64,000 bases of DNA, from contig NZ_LRDB01000004.1 in NCBI RefSeq assembly GCF_001592935.1, positions 124,001-188,000 on the forward strand, written 5' to 3'. This stretch comes from Roseivirga echinicomitans. GTDB taxonomy: Bacteria > Bacteroidota > Bacteroidia > Cytophagales > Cyclobacteriaceae. Under the pieces are notes generated by a model that ran no database searches, was not told the origin of the DNA, and saw only the letters and a program-made list of their open reading frames with translations. The position numbers and the translations under genes are program-made. This document shows, one piece after another, positions 7,145 through 16,670 of the stretch (within the stretch, counting starts at the first letter, position 1; each line of letters opens with the position of its first letter).

Positions 7145-8020
7145 ATGAAGGCGTCTAAATTGGTACTCACTATTTTCTTTGGGTTTATTTTTATTACGGT
7201 TGCTTACTTGTGTTTCTACATGCTTTCCACAAATCATAATAGAGGAACGAAAGATGAAGTTCGTTATGATTCTTTTGAAACTCCTTTCAAACACTTGGTG
7301 GTAGAAGATGGCTGGCGCCTATCTGCCTTTATTGGTGATGACCCTGTGTTGTTTGATGATCTACACTGGTTTACAACTGATTCAGTTAAGATCAAGGAGG
7401 TTGAGGCCAAATTGGCCTCAAACGGAATGCTGATGACACAGTATTACCCTGTTTACGATGACAAAGAGCTTCTAAGTAGAATTGAGATTAAAAATGACAC
7501 TTTGTTCTTTAGGAAAGTGAAAAGGATAACGTCATCTATTCGAACGATCAGGTTGAATTTGGTTGGTTTGAGCAGTGTGAAGGTTTCAGGAAAAAGCTCG
7601 GTTTCAATGTATTCTAAAAAGAGGTATACTGAAAAGAACTACTCTGATGAGAAGTATTTTAATTTGGGACGTTTTACAATAAACACTAGTGATCAATCAT
7701 CTGCAAGTGCTAATCGATTAGTTTTTGATCAACTAACGGTACGGTCGCAGGATTTCTCTCAGGTGAGTCTAGAATATATGTTCCTTAATTTCCCTCAAGG
7801 GATAAAGGAGGTGCCACTTAATTCTGATGTTGAACTTTCAGACAATGCCACATTGAGAATTCGTCAGAAGGAAATCCTTTTAACTAAATATAAAATTAGT
7901 GACGAAGCTGTAATTCATTACCCAAACAAATCAATTGAAACGGTTTATGGTAAAAAGGATTCTAGATACCTGATCGAACTTAATAAGCAAACCAATGCAT
8001 CTTCGACTTCTTCGAATTAA
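7145..8020 (+). CDS. membrane-anchored periplasmic protein in the ABC/GntR operon, unknown function
   Basis: The 291-residue product has one N-terminal transmembrane segment or uncleaved signal (LVLTIFFGFIFITVAYLCFYML) and a large exported domain. The part around NLVGLSSVKVSGKSSVSM and QLTVRSQDFSQVSLEYM shows repeated short polar strands. These recall the beta-helix-like GIN domain found in Bacteroidota envelope proteins, but the match is weak. It starts two bases after the GntR stop, so it is co-transcribed with the transporter. Its 3' end overlaps the convergent DUF2279-like gene by 41 bases. Function unknown; it may sense or bind the transporter's substrate (inference). Confidence 0.8.
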   Translation: MKASKLVLTIFFGFIFITVAYLCFYMLSTNHNRGTKDEVRYDSFETPFKHLVVEDGWRLSAFIGDDPVLFDDLHWFTTDSVKIKEVEAKLASNGMLMTQYYPVYDDKELLSRIEIKNDTLFFRKVKRITSSIRTIRLNLVGLSSVKVSGKSSVSMYSKKRYTEKNYSDEKYFNLGRFTINTSDQSSASANRLVFDQLTVRSQDFSQVSLEYMFLNFPQGIKEVPLNSDVELSDNATLRIRQKEILLTKYKISDEAVIHYPNKSIETVYGKKDSRYLIELNKQTNASSTSSN

Positions 8021-8855
8021 ACTCGAATGCTGGTGCAGGAAGGTGAATACCATCTAAGATAAATAGCAGCGTTTTGAGCCACTTTTTATCGGTTTTAATG
8101 TAAGAAAGGTCGAAATCTATGCCCAAGTAAAGCTGACGGTAACTGTCAAAACCAGCTTGGTCGTTTTGGACAACTCTGGCGCGGATCATGTCTTCCGCCC
8201 CAAAACCAAGACCCAAGTTCAGCCATTTCGGGAAATTAGACTGCTTTGCAAAAGCATGAATATCTATACTGAACCAATAGGTTTGGCCATTGTAATCCTT
8301 AAAGAGTTCTTCGGCCAGCCCATTGCCTAAAAGGTGTCGGCTTTGCTGCGCTAAAGCGGTTCGGTGAAAGGAGAACTTGGGTTTTATACGTTGCTCGTTC
8401 CATAGTAAATCTTGTCCAAGGAAGAATGCTGAGCCGGCTGTATTGGCGATCATGTCGCCATAGGAAAAACCGAAATCAGGCGAAAACCCGTCCAATATTT
8501 CGATAGGAATGAGTAATCCAGTTCCAGCCACACTTGCCCAAAAAGCAGCTTTTTTCTCTTCAACGCCTGCCCATTGCAAAAATCCATCGCCAATGCGCGA
8601 AAACTGATAGGTGGAATAGAAATGCCCAAATTTATCTACCTGATGCCATTCTGCATTGTCATTGAAAAACTTGAACCTTTCGAAGCCTTGTTCTTTATAC
8701 CAAACCTGACTGAGCCCGATTAATGTTGCCCCGTAAGTAACGCCACTAACGGTCAATACGGTGTTTAGCCGTTTATTTGGAATGCTGTCATTTTGGAAGG
8801 CATACGCTTTTGCCGTGAGCAGAAATGAGAATAGTAAAAGGGCAGTAAATCGCAT
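7980..8855 (-). CDS. DUF2279-like predicted periplasmic/outer-membrane protein
   Basis: The 291-residue product has a signal peptide (MRFTALLLFSFLLTAKAYAF). The body resembles the YfiM/DUF2279 family: the stretch DKFGHFYSTYQFSRIGDGF, then a Gly-rich hydrophobic segment, then EILDGFSPDFGFSYGDMIAN and a downstream conserved SxGDMxAN-type motif. These proteins are exported and of unknown function; a link to the envelope is the only sensible statement. The gene overlaps the end of the convergent membrane protein gene by 41 bases. It is transcribed alone, downstream of the BCCT transporter gene on the same strand with about 100 bases between. Confidence 0.8.
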   Translation of the reverse strand: MRFTALLLFSFLLTAKAYAFQNDSIPNKRLNTVLTVSGVTYGATLIGLSQVWYKEQGFERFKFFNDNAEWHQVDKFGHFYSTYQFSRIGDGFLQWAGVEEKKAAFWASVAGTGLLIPIEILDGFSPDFGFSYGDMIANTAGSAFFLGQDLLWNEQRIKPKFSFHRTALAQQSRHLLGNGLAEELFKDYNGQTYWFSIDIHAFAKQSNFPKWLNLGLGFGAEDMIRARVVQNDQAGFDSYRQLYLGIDFDLSYIKTDKKWLKTLLFILDGIHLPAPAFEFNSKKSKMHWFAY

Positions 8856-8957
8856 GGGACAAAGGTAAAACGATTAAGTGTTCTTTTGGAGTGATTTTGA
8901 GAATTTAGACCCTTCCTGCGTCAGGGAAAGAAAACAGTCGTCTTTAGGCATTCGAAG

Positions 8958-10451
8958 CTAAGCCTTTACTTCTTTTTTCTTCGAAAAGAAAAGGACTTTC
9001 AACAACCCTAAGTTTACAACAATAATGAGGAGCAGAGCAGGTAAGCCACCTAAATTGGAGAGCATTTTTATGCCGTCAATTCCAGCCATACTTACCATGG
9101 TAAATGCCACGGCTCCAATGGTCAATCCCCAAACCACCTTAATGAAAATTGGTGGAGAAGGAGTTTCTGGAGAAATGCCTGTTGAACTGATGCCGCCCAT
9201 GGCTTCAGTATTCGAATCTGCTGCGGTAACGTAAGAAAGAAAAGCAGTAAATAGAAACACTACGGCCACAATATTACTCCATGGCAATTCTTCAAATACC
9301 CGATAAATGATAGATTCTGGCCCTGCTGCTTCTAATAGTTCACCCAAACCAATCCCTTGGTTGATTTGCATATCAATGGCTGTTCCACTAAAAATGGACA
9401 TCCAAATTACGCCAAACAGGCTGGGTAAAATCCAGTTGACCACCATAAACTGCTTTATCGTATAGCCATAACTCAATCGCCCAAGAAAGAGGGCAGTAAT
9501 GGGTGCCCAAGCTAACCAGTTGGCCCAGTTAAACGATGTCCAGCTTTTAGGCCACGGGTCATCAGGGTGAAGCACCGAAATAAGGTTGAACTCTGGCAGG
9601 TTCTGAAAGTACAGCCCCAATGACTTAATGCTCTGAACCAATATACTTCCCGTAGGGCCAAACACGAATATGAAAATGGCTAGAATGATAAAGATCCGAA
9701 TATTGAGGTCGGATAGAACACGGATGCCTTTCATTAAACCTGTAATGGCGGAAATGACAAAGGCGGCCACAATGGTCAGGGTGATGATCAATAAAACCGT
9801 GTCGGATTGATAACCAAAAAGGCTTTTGATTCCCCCAGAAAGGGTGAGGATTCCTGCACCTAATGAAGCCGCCATGCCGGCTACTAAAGCATATAGACAA
9901 ATGCTATCAATGCCAATCCCCAACCATTTATGTCGGTTTGGGCCGATAAAAGGGTAGAGGGTGGATTTTAGACTAAAAGCTCTTTTCTCATTGTAAAAAG
10001 CCAAGGCAAACATGATGGCTGGAATGGTGTAAATGGCATAAGGTGTAAACGTCCAGTGCAAATACATGACAGATAATGCATAACTGCCAGCTGCTGGAGT
10101 ATTGGCTTCAACGCCACTAAAACTGGGCGGTGACATCACATGGAAGATAGGTTCGGCTGTTCCCCAGAATATAATGCCCGTGGCAATGGTAGTGCAGATA
10201 ACGATTGAGAACCATCGCCATTTGGTTAGTAAAGGTTTGGCGTCTTTTCCACCAATTCTTCTTTTCGAAATGGGGTGAAAAAAGATAATCAGGCAGGTGA
10301 GGAGCATCATTAAGGTGCCCAAGCTAAAAAGCCAACCAAACTTATCTAGAATGAAATTATTGATGTTGGAGGTGATTTCCAGAAATTGCTCTACATCCAC
10401 CAAGCTATAAATGAGCGCTACCAAAAGCAGAATAAACGGTGGCCAAAACAC
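8958..10451 (-). CDS. BCCT-family betaine/choline/carnitine-type transporter
   Basis: The protein of about 497 residues has some twelve membrane helices and the BCCT core motif WGTAEPIFH, plus MYLHWTFTPYAIYTIPA and the WANWLAWAPITALFLGR region. Family members take up glycine betaine, choline or carnitine with sodium or protons for osmoprotection. The only canonical start is GTG 10451 (reading VFWPPF). The frame stays open about 20 codons upstream and reads LKSLFKSFRHQ, which resembles normal BCCT N-termini, yet it contains no ATG, GTG or TTG before a stop. Translation may therefore begin at a non-standard codon, or the true start is uncertain. It lies 84 bases downstream of the GH114-like gene on the same strand. 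Confidence 0.92.
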   Translation of the reverse strand: MFWPPFILLLVALIYSLVDVEQFLEITSNINNFILDKFGWLFSLGTLMMLLTCLIIFFHPISKRRIGGKDAKPLLTKWRWFSIVICTTIATGIIFWGTAEPIFHVMSPPSFSGVEANTPAAGSYALSVMYLHWTFTPYAIYTIPAIMFALAFYNEKRAFSLKSTLYPFIGPNRHKWLGIGIDSICLYALVAGMAASLGAGILTLSGGIKSLFGYQSDTVLLIITLTIVAAFVISAITGLMKGIRVLSDLNIRIFIILAIFIFVFGPTGSILVQSIKSLGLYFQNLPEFNLISVLHPDDPWPKSWTSFNWANWLAWAPITALFLGRLSYGYTIKQFMVVNWILPSLFGVIWMSIFSGTAIDMQINQGIGLGELLEAAGPESIIYRVFEELPWSNIVAVVFLFTAFLSYVTAADSNTEAMGGISSTGISPETPSPPIFIKVVWGLTIGAVAFTMVSMAGIDGIKMLSNLGGLPALLLIIVVNLGLLKVLFFSKKKEVKA

Positions 10452-10535
10452 CTGATGTCTAAAGCTTTTAAAAAGGGATTTTAATTGATGAGATGAACTG
10501 ATGGTAGTATTAGTTTATTATTTAATTTAATAATT

Positions 10536-11519
10536 CTACTCTTCAAAGTATTCAAAAGCGTCTATTATATCCAGATAAACACCATCAAAACCAGCGGCTA
10601 AAATCTTTTTAAGGTAGGAGCTTTCATTACCGTAAATAATGGACTTCCAATCGCTGTCCCAATATTTCACTTTGTAATTTCCTTTCCATTCTGGGTTTTC
10701 AGGAGTCAACCATTTTGGTGAAGTGTTATACCAATCCTGTTGCCAATAATAACGGTAATCTTCCGCTTCACCAATGGATAAATATGAAATGACTAACCTA
10801 CTTCCGCCATTAGCTTTGATTTTAAGTCGACTAACTTCATTAGCGCTGAAAGCCACAGCATCAAAGAAAAAGTCTATGATGATAAGATCATAATTTGTGG
10901 CTTCCATGGCGCTTATGAATGATTCCTTGGAATTGAAGTCCTCTGGATTGATGATGAAAATAAAGTTTTTGGCTTTAGAGATAAGGTCAATGTTTGAGTT
11001 GTTTTCGGCATAAATAGGGGAGGGATGGCTTGGGATATTGTTGAGCAAACGTTCATCTGCAGAGAAGGAAATAAATTCATTGGAGTGATTTTTCACATAT
11101 GAATCATCCATTTTTGAATGAGTATAGCAGTAGTCAGTCACCAATATTCTGTTTCCTGACTTCTGTGAAATCTTAAGAAGGTTAATCAAACGATTGCTCT
11201 CGCTATTAGATGTTGATGTATTAACTCCTTCATAGCCATAAAATAAGCTCTCTTGCCCATTTGCATCTATGGCATTCAAGTAAGTATGATTGACAACACC
11301 GTTTTCTTCACTGACCAATTCAATTCCATTTTGTGGAATAATCAAAAAATCAGAATCAACCGCTTTGGCATATTCACTGATTTCTATCACGAAATTTCGC
11401 ATTTCCTGTCTGTAATTTAGGGACGTATCTTTACTATCGTCTTTATCATTGCAAGAAGGAAGCATTGCGCTAAAGACTAAAATTAAAATGGAGTGAAAAT
11501 AACTTTGCTTTATGAACAT
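10536..11519 (-). CDS. GH114/TM1410-like lipoprotein (putative endo-alpha-1,4-polygalactosaminidase family)
   Basis: The 327-residue lipoprotein (signal peptide ending AMLPSC) resembles the TIM-barrel family of TM1410 and glycoside hydrolase 114. Strands end in acidic residues: NYDLIIIDFFFDA, SRLVISYLSIGEAEDYRYYW, then NPEWKGNYKVKYWDSDWK, and the terminal GFDGVYLDIIDAFEYFE. The family pattern LSIGEAE...YR and GFDGVYLD..D is clear. Some members cleave polygalactosamine polymers; whether this one is catalytic is not known. The signal peptide and lipobox place it in the envelope. It shares orientation with the BCCT gene. Confidence 0.85.
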   Translation of the reverse strand: MFIKQSYFHSILILVFSAMLPSCNDKDDSKDTSLNYRQEMRNFVIEISEYAKAVDSDFLIIPQNGIELVSEENGVVNHTYLNAIDANGQESLFYGYEGVNTSTSNSESNRLINLLKISQKSGNRILVTDYCYTHSKMDDSYVKNHSNEFISFSADERLLNNIPSHPSPIYAENNSNIDLISKAKNFIFIINPEDFNSKESFISAMEATNYDLIIIDFFFDAVAFSANEVSRLKIKANGGSRLVISYLSIGEAEDYRYYWQQDWYNTSPKWLTPENPEWKGNYKVKYWDSDWKSIIYGNESSYLKKILAAGFDGVYLDIIDAFEYFEE

Positions 11520-12000
11520 TGATTTGAGTTTAAATTATGACTCTTTGAATTTGGACTTACACTATTCTATAACCTGCTTTTTTGGGTTTCGATGCGCTAT
11601 AATAATGAGAGCAATCATGATATGCATCGATATCGTTGAGGCTTTTATTGTACCAAGGTCTAATCCAACTTTGTCTAAAGGATTAGTTAAGAAATCTCCA
11701 AAAATTACTTTGCTATTCCCCTTATGGAGATACAAGATAGAATAAAAGCGAGGATGAAAACTATAGATTACAGGTTTATCAATGACCGAAGATTGATTTT
11801 CTCTTCAATATAGAGAGGGGTTAGTGAGCCCTTAAACACTGAATCATTTAAGCCTGGGAACTTAGTTATTTAGAACTAGGGCTTTTTATTTGTGCTGCTA
11901 TTCAAGCCCTTTCCGTCATTCAAAGTGTGTTTACCGCTAGTGTATTTGGTGGGCAGGCTATAGTTTTAATGAGTAAATTATTGTTTTAAAACCTTCAGCC
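11520..12000. other. intergenic region upstream of the S9 peptidase gene
   Basis: This 481-base gap holds an open frame of 77 codons (from 11512) with no family features, which I do not accept as a gene. An imperfect hairpin with a T run lies at 11851-11886 (CTTAGTT paired with AACTAGG, an outer AGCC/GGCT, then TTTTT), about 115 bases before the peptidase ATG. A 19-codon frame starts at ATG 11754 and precedes it, but its composition shows no regulatory codon run. The hairpin may end a short transcript or be a leader terminator; this is weak. Confidence 0.4.
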
Positions 12001-14262
12001 ATGAAAAAGAACTTATTCTGTAGTACGCTTATTTGCTTGGGCCTACTGCTCTCATCAGGCTTATTCGCCCAAAAAACTAATTTCACAATTGCGGACGCCA
12101 TCAACGTAAAGTCGCTTGGTAGCCAAACACTTTCGCCAAATGGTCAATTTTTGGCGGGTACTATTTCGGATGGCCGAAGCAGGTTCGGTACTGACCATTT
12201 TAGATTTCGCGACCCAAGCTATTTAAGAACCAGCGCAGGTGAATTGGTGATTATAGATACGAACACGGGGGCTGAATCCCGGCCGTTTACAAGCCCTGTA
12301 ATGGTGACAGGCTTGCAATGGACTGATGATGCTGGGAAACTAGTTTTCTTTCAGCAAAAAGAGGATAAGATGACCATTGCTTACTTTGATATGAAGAGCA
12401 AAAAAGTGAGAGAAGTAAAGATGAGCGACAACAGGTTGCTGACCACTAGTAATGGCATGGAACTGTTACCAAATGGAGATGAGGTGATTGTTGGCGTGAG
12501 AAGAGAAGGTTGGATGAATAAGGCCATGGCTGAATATAAAGAAGCCACCGAAGGTCCGATTGTGGTTTATGATGGCAATGCGCCTTTCTTGAAATGGGAT
12601 AAAATCAATGTAACCAACGGGCTAACCGAAATTGTAAAAGTGAGCTTAAAGTCCGGTAAAGTTGAGAATGTGTTGCCTGAATCGGATTATGGTGGGCTAA
12701 AAGTAGATGCCGAAGGACAGTACTTGTCATACACGGAGAGTTTCCCAATAAAAACCACTTATGATAGGAGTGAAGGCGGAACGGAATATCAGGCGGGATT
12801 TAAAGCGTTATCCTCCAGTGGTGATCCAACCATATTTTATAAGCGAACAAAAAAACGTAGGTCTTTTAGTTGGGACGATGAAGGTAGTCAGTTTGTATGG
12901 ACAGATTCTGGCAACGTGTACTTACAAACTATTGAGGCGTTTTGGGGAAATGATCCAATTAACCTTACAAAGGGCAAAGCTTTTGAAGATAAAGAGCAGA
13001 AGAAAGCAGTGAAATTTTCCGTAATGCAATGGCATCCTCAAGGTGAAAAGCTTTTATTGAGTTCAAGCAAAGGCTGGTGGATAATAGACAGTAATGGTGA
13101 AAACCTTAAAATGGTGTACGCCTTGCCTGAAGACAAAGAAGAAAAGAAGAATGCGCCTAATAGAAGTGTGGTAAAATGGTCGGAAGATGGTAATTACCTC
13201 TATGTTAGCTATTCAGAGAAAGACAAATGGAATCGCGGTATCCAACGCTATAACATCAACAGCGGACAGTTTGAGAACTTGATGAGTAATAGTAACCTTT
13301 ATAACGGTTGGCGTTTTGCAGATGAAGGAAACACTGTGGTGTATAGTAAATCTGATGGAGATTACCCTTCTGATGTGTATGTAAATAAGCTTGATTTCAA
13401 TTCAGAAAAGCAATTAACAAACCTAAACCCTTGGGTTGCCAATAAAAAATGGACTAAGACTGAATTGATCTCCTACCGAGATGCTGATGGTGTTGAGCTT
13501 CAAGGCATTCTATATTATCCAGTGGATTATGACCCGAATAAAAAGTACCCTTTAGTCCTTGAAGTTTATGAGACTTTCTTTGACAATGGTTATCGTTCTA
13601 GTTTAAATTTACTAGCCAACCAAGGCTATTTCGGTTTAAGGCCTTCTGTAGATTTAGAGCAGGGTTACCCAGGGGAAGCTTGGCTAAAAGGGGTGACTTC
13701 GGCCATTAATAAATTGGTGGACGAAGGAAAAGTGGACAACGACAAAGTGGGGATTCAGGGCACTAGCTATGGTGGTTATGCAGCTTCATTACTCATCACC
13801 CAAACCGATCGATTTGCTGCTGCAATCAATATTTCAGGCAAGGTGAATATTATAAGCTTTCTGGGCGATAGCCCTAAAATTGGCACTAGAAACTATGCTG
13901 CGGCCGAAAATGGGCAAGACAGAATCGGTGGGTCGTTTTGGGACGAACCATTAAAGTATTTTCAAACTACAGCCGTGTATTTTGCCGATAGAATTACCAC
14001 ACCACATTTGCTGCTTACTGGCGAGGGCGATTGGAATGTGCCGGGCACCAACACCCGTGAGCTCTATTACGCCATGCGTAGGCTAGGCAAAGATGTAACT
14101 TGGGTAAACTATATGAATGGAGGGCATGGCGCAGGTGGTGCCAGTAATGAAAGTGATTATCATGACCAATGGAATAGGATTTTCGCTTTCTACGAAAAGC
14201 ATTTCAATCCAAAAGAAGAAAAGAAAGAAGGTGATGCCATAGAAGCGGGTCAGGGAAATTAA
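12001..14262 (+). CDS. secreted S9-family (prolyl oligopeptidase-like) serine peptidase
   Basis: The 753-residue protein has a signal peptide (MKKNLFCSTLICLGLLLSSG, cleaved near LFAQ). An N-terminal beta-propeller-like part follows, with several WTDDAGKLVFF and WSEDGNYLYVSYS type blades (about 30-480). The C-terminal alpha/beta hydrolase has nucleophile Ser589 in GTSYGGY, acid Asp677 in GEGDWNVP and His709 in GGHGAGG. This is the layout of exported dipeptidyl/acylaminoacyl peptidases, which take dipeptides or small peptides in the periplasm. It stands alone; its stop overlaps that of the convergent MBL hydrolase gene within the bases TTAA. The exact cleavage specificity cannot be read. Confidence 0.93.
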   Translation: MKKNLFCSTLICLGLLLSSGLFAQKTNFTIADAINVKSLGSQTLSPNGQFLAGTISDGRSRFGTDHFRFRDPSYLRTSAGELVIIDTNTGAESRPFTSPVMVTGLQWTDDAGKLVFFQQKEDKMTIAYFDMKSKKVREVKMSDNRLLTTSNGMELLPNGDEVIVGVRREGWMNKAMAEYKEATEGPIVVYDGNAPFLKWDKINVTNGLTEIVKVSLKSGKVENVLPESDYGGLKVDAEGQYLSYTESFPIKTTYDRSEGGTEYQAGFKALSSSGDPTIFYKRTKKRRSFSWDDEGSQFVWTDSGNVYLQTIEAFWGNDPINLTKGKAFEDKEQKKAVKFSVMQWHPQGEKLLLSSSKGWWIIDSNGENLKMVYALPEDKEEKKNAPNRSVVKWSEDGNYLYVSYSEKDKWNRGIQRYNINSGQFENLMSNSNLYNGWRFADEGNTVVYSKSDGDYPSDVYVNKLDFNSEKQLTNLNPWVANKKWTKTELISYRDADGVELQGILYYPVDYDPNKKYPLVLEVYETFFDNGYRSSLNLLANQGYFGLRPSVDLEQGYPGEAWLKGVTSAINKLVDEGKVDNDKVGIQGTSYGGYAASLLITQTDRFAAAINISGKVNIISFLGDSPKIGTRNYAAAENGQDRIGGSFWDEPLKYFQTTAVYFADRITTPHLLLTGEGDWNVPGTNTRELYYAMRRLGKDVTWVNYMNGGHGAGGASNESDYHDQWNRIFAFYEKHFNPKEEKKEGDAIEAGQGN

Positions 14263-15356
14263 TCAAGGGATTTCCACCAAGGTTCGTTAGGCTCATTACT
14301 CATTACGACTACCTCGCCAATTTGCGGGGTAGTGGTTTTTTGACCCAATCGTTTTGCTGCTGCTGTGCTGCGTTCAATAGGGTCTTTCCAGGTGTGTAAA
14401 GACAACGGAAAGCCAGCCCAATGAACGGGCATCATGATGTTTGATTTGGAATCAAGCGCAGCCTGAACCGCTTCTTCAGGGAACATGTGAATGGCATGCC
14501 AACGCTCGTTGTATTGGCCGCATTCCACAAAAGCCCAATCAAATGGGCCCAATTTATCACCTACAGTTTTAAATACATCGCTTTCACCGCTATCGCCTGT
14601 CCAGTAAATGGAATTTTTGGATGTTTTAAAAACCCAGCCACCCCAAAGTGATTTGGCCCTGTCGGTTAAGCCACGGCCAGAGAAGTGGCGGGAAGGAGTG
14701 AAGGTCATGGAAATTCCTTCGAATTCAATATGATCCCACCAATCGAATTCAGTGATTTGATCGCTTGAAACACCCCAAGCTTCTAAATGACGCGCCACAC
14801 CCAAAGCCACAAACCAGGTACTCACTTTTGACTTCAGTTTTTTAATGCTCGCCAAGTCCAGGTGGTCGTAATGGTCGTGAGTAAGTAGTATCGCGTCAAG
14901 CTGTGGTAATTGGTCGATGATGGCTAAAGTGTTTTCGCTGAATCTTTTGGTTTTGAAAGGCGCAATAGGCGAAGTGTCTGGCCCAAGCATAGGGTCAATG
15001 AGGATATTCTTTCCATCTAATTGCAACAATACTACTGAATGCCCATACCAGACAAACTTTGGCTTTTCTGGCTCGCTTTTCCATGTAGAATTGTCGAATG
15101 GTATGACCGGAATGGGCTGCTTTGGTTTTCGCAAATGACTGTCCCTAAACTGCTCCTTCATTAACCCAATTATGGAACTAAAGCTCATGTCCATTTCGGT
15201 AAGGGTTTCATTCACGAATTTCTTGCCATCCCATTGTTTGGATTGGGCATAATGAGCCTGATGTGTTTGCGTAATCTTGCCTCCAAACTGAGGGTTGAAA
15301 TTGAGAAAGAGCAACAAGGCAATAATTAGGGCAGCAAGAATAATGATAAAGAGCAT
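14259..15356 (-). CDS. membrane-anchored MBL-fold metallo-hydrolase (NAPE-PLD/UlaG-like)
   Basis: The 365-residue protein starts with a transmembrane segment (IIILAALIIALLLFLNF). It then has the metallo-beta-lactamase fold with the metal motif HDHYDH (His160, Asp161, His162, Asp164, His165), DWWDH, RHFSGRGL, WTGDSGESDVF (metal Asp) and a final PVHWAGFPL. The layout, with an N-terminal region of about 100 residues and the RHFSGR motif, is that of bacterial NAPE-PLD-like phosphodiesterases, which act on membrane phospholipids. The substrate here is not known. The gene is convergent with the S9 peptidase (4-base overlap of stops) and is read alone. Confidence 0.9.
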   Translation of the reverse strand: MLFIIILAALIIALLLFLNFNPQFGGKITQTHQAHYAQSKQWDGKKFVNETLTEMDMSFSSIIGLMKEQFRDSHLRKPKQPIPVIPFDNSTWKSEPEKPKFVWYGHSVVLLQLDGKNILIDPMLGPDTSPIAPFKTKRFSENTLAIIDQLPQLDAILLTHDHYDHLDLASIKKLKSKVSTWFVALGVARHLEAWGVSSDQITEFDWWDHIEFEGISMTFTPSRHFSGRGLTDRAKSLWGGWVFKTSKNSIYWTGDSGESDVFKTVGDKLGPFDWAFVECGQYNERWHAIHMFPEEAVQAALDSKSNIMMPVHWAGFPLSLHTWKDPIERSTAAAKRLGQKTTTPQIGEVVVMSNEPNEPWWKSLD

Positions 15357-15387
15357 GGGGTAATTTAAGGAAGATTAAGGCGGATAT

Positions 15388-15783
15388 TTATAAATCGAGT
15401 TTTTGTCTGTTAGATCTAATTTTAGAGCTGCTATTTTTTCTCTGTGCTAAACCACCGAATAGCATAGAAACACCACCGAAAAATGGGCCATATACAACTA
15501 AAAAGTTGTCTCCCAGATTTATTAAACCCGTATAGGTGGCAATTGTTACCCCGGCACCAAGAAGAGCCAAGATGGCCCCAGCAATGATAAGTTCTGTTGA
15601 CCTGTTTTTTGAGTTTTTAGTAAAAGCGCTATTGAGTATGTGGTTATCAACCAGTTTTACTATGGCTCTAATGTCTTCTTCAGGGATGTTATTGGGCTCT
15701 AATTCCTTTCTTATTTGGTCAATTTGAAAGTCTGGGCTTTGAGACTTCTCTATGTAATAATCGATAAGTTTGGCTCTGCTCAT
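15388..15783 (-). CDS. small membrane protein, unknown function
   Basis: I choose ATG 15783 (MSRAKLIDYYIEKSQ). It overlaps the TGA of the upstream gene in an ATGA junction, a sign of translational coupling. A further ATG 39 bases upstream (15822) would give a longer overlap and is less likely. The 131-residue product has a soluble N-terminal helix region and two membrane segments (ELIIAGAILALLGAGVTIATYTG and FLVVYGPFFGGVSMLFGGLA) with a basic tail. No family recognised. Coupling to the secreted protein gene upstream suggests a joint envelope role. Confidence 0.72.
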   Translation of the reverse strand: MSRAKLIDYYIEKSQSPDFQIDQIRKELEPNNIPEEDIRAIVKLVDNHILNSAFTKNSKNRSTELIIAGAILALLGAGVTIATYTGLINLGDNFLVVYGPFFGGVSMLFGGLAQRKNSSSKIRSNRQKLDL

Positions 15784-16580
15784 TGGTCGTTTTTCAAAAA
15801 CTCCATTATTCTTCCGCTCCAAGTAAACCTAACTGAAGCGTCTATTAGCTCTTTCGTTTCCATGTTATATGAAGTTCCGTGTAAGTACGCCTCAACCAAA
15901 TTGTAGGAGACTTCATGAATCAACTCACCATTATTGCTTTCACTGAGTTGTTCAATACCAAATTCACAGTTACATCGAAAATCCAATAATTCACCACTAT
16001 CAAAGATGATTTCCTTCTTTTCGTCAAGAACGATAAAGTGCCAGTTTTCGGGATACCCTGTATCATAATTACCGTCATAACCAGATCGTTTAGCCACAAA
16101 CGTTAGCGTTTGTTTTTGTGCCGAAAAGCTGAAGTTATAGCCCAGAAAATCATGAAGTTTAATATCAGTATAATAGGTCTGTCCATTTATAACTACCTCA
16201 CTCCAAACCTCATGAGTAATTGACCATTTCTTTGTGAAATCCCTTAGAACTCTTTTGCGGTGACTTGTAATGGTTTCAATAAATGAGCTCTTCATGAGTA
16301 CCCCAGCTATATCTTCCTTTCCTTGAGGACTTGAATTTTTGAAGAGGACGATAGGCTGTTCACCAACCACTAAATATTCAGTGCGGTCGGTTTGGTTGAG
16401 TGTTATTTCAGGCTCAATGACCTTAAGGTCTGTTGAGAAGTAGCTAGAGTCTGTGCTTTTTAGCGTATAAACCCCTGAAATAAATTCGCCATATTCTTCA
16501 TCATAAACTCTTTCAGTTTGAATTTGGGCAAGCAACTGTGCTGAAATAAACAGTAGGCAAATTGAAAGGACTCTTTTCAT
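15780..16580 (-). CDS. secreted protein, unknown function
   Basis: The 266-residue product has a clear signal peptide (MKRVLSICLLFISAQLLAQ). The mature part is a beta-rich domain with a Cys pair (DFRCNCEFGIEQL). No family or catalytic motif is recognised. Its stop overlaps the start of the small membrane protein gene by four bases (ATGA), so the two form an operon. Confidence 0.72.
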   Translation of the reverse strand: MKRVLSICLLFISAQLLAQIQTERVYDEEYGEFISGVYTLKSTDSSYFSTDLKVIEPEITLNQTDRTEYLVVGEQPIVLFKNSSPQGKEDIAGVLMKSSFIETITSHRKRVLRDFTKKWSITHEVWSEVVINGQTYYTDIKLHDFLGYNFSFSAQKQTLTFVAKRSGYDGNYDTGYPENWHFIVLDEKKEIIFDSGELLDFRCNCEFGIEQLSESNNGELIHEVSYNLVEAYLHGTSYNMETKELIDASVRFTWSGRIMEFLKNDQ

Positions 16581-16670
16581 TTGATGGGCTTTCGAGCTAG
16601 AATATCTTTATCGTTTTGAATATAGTTAAAATGTGAGTTGAGGCACTGACTATTATGTTTAAATCTCTAA

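Noticed and set aside
11512-11745. 77-codon open frame in the gap before the S9 peptidase
   Set aside because: Its start overlaps the start of the divergent GH114-like gene, the composition is unlike a protein of this genome, and no family feature is visible.
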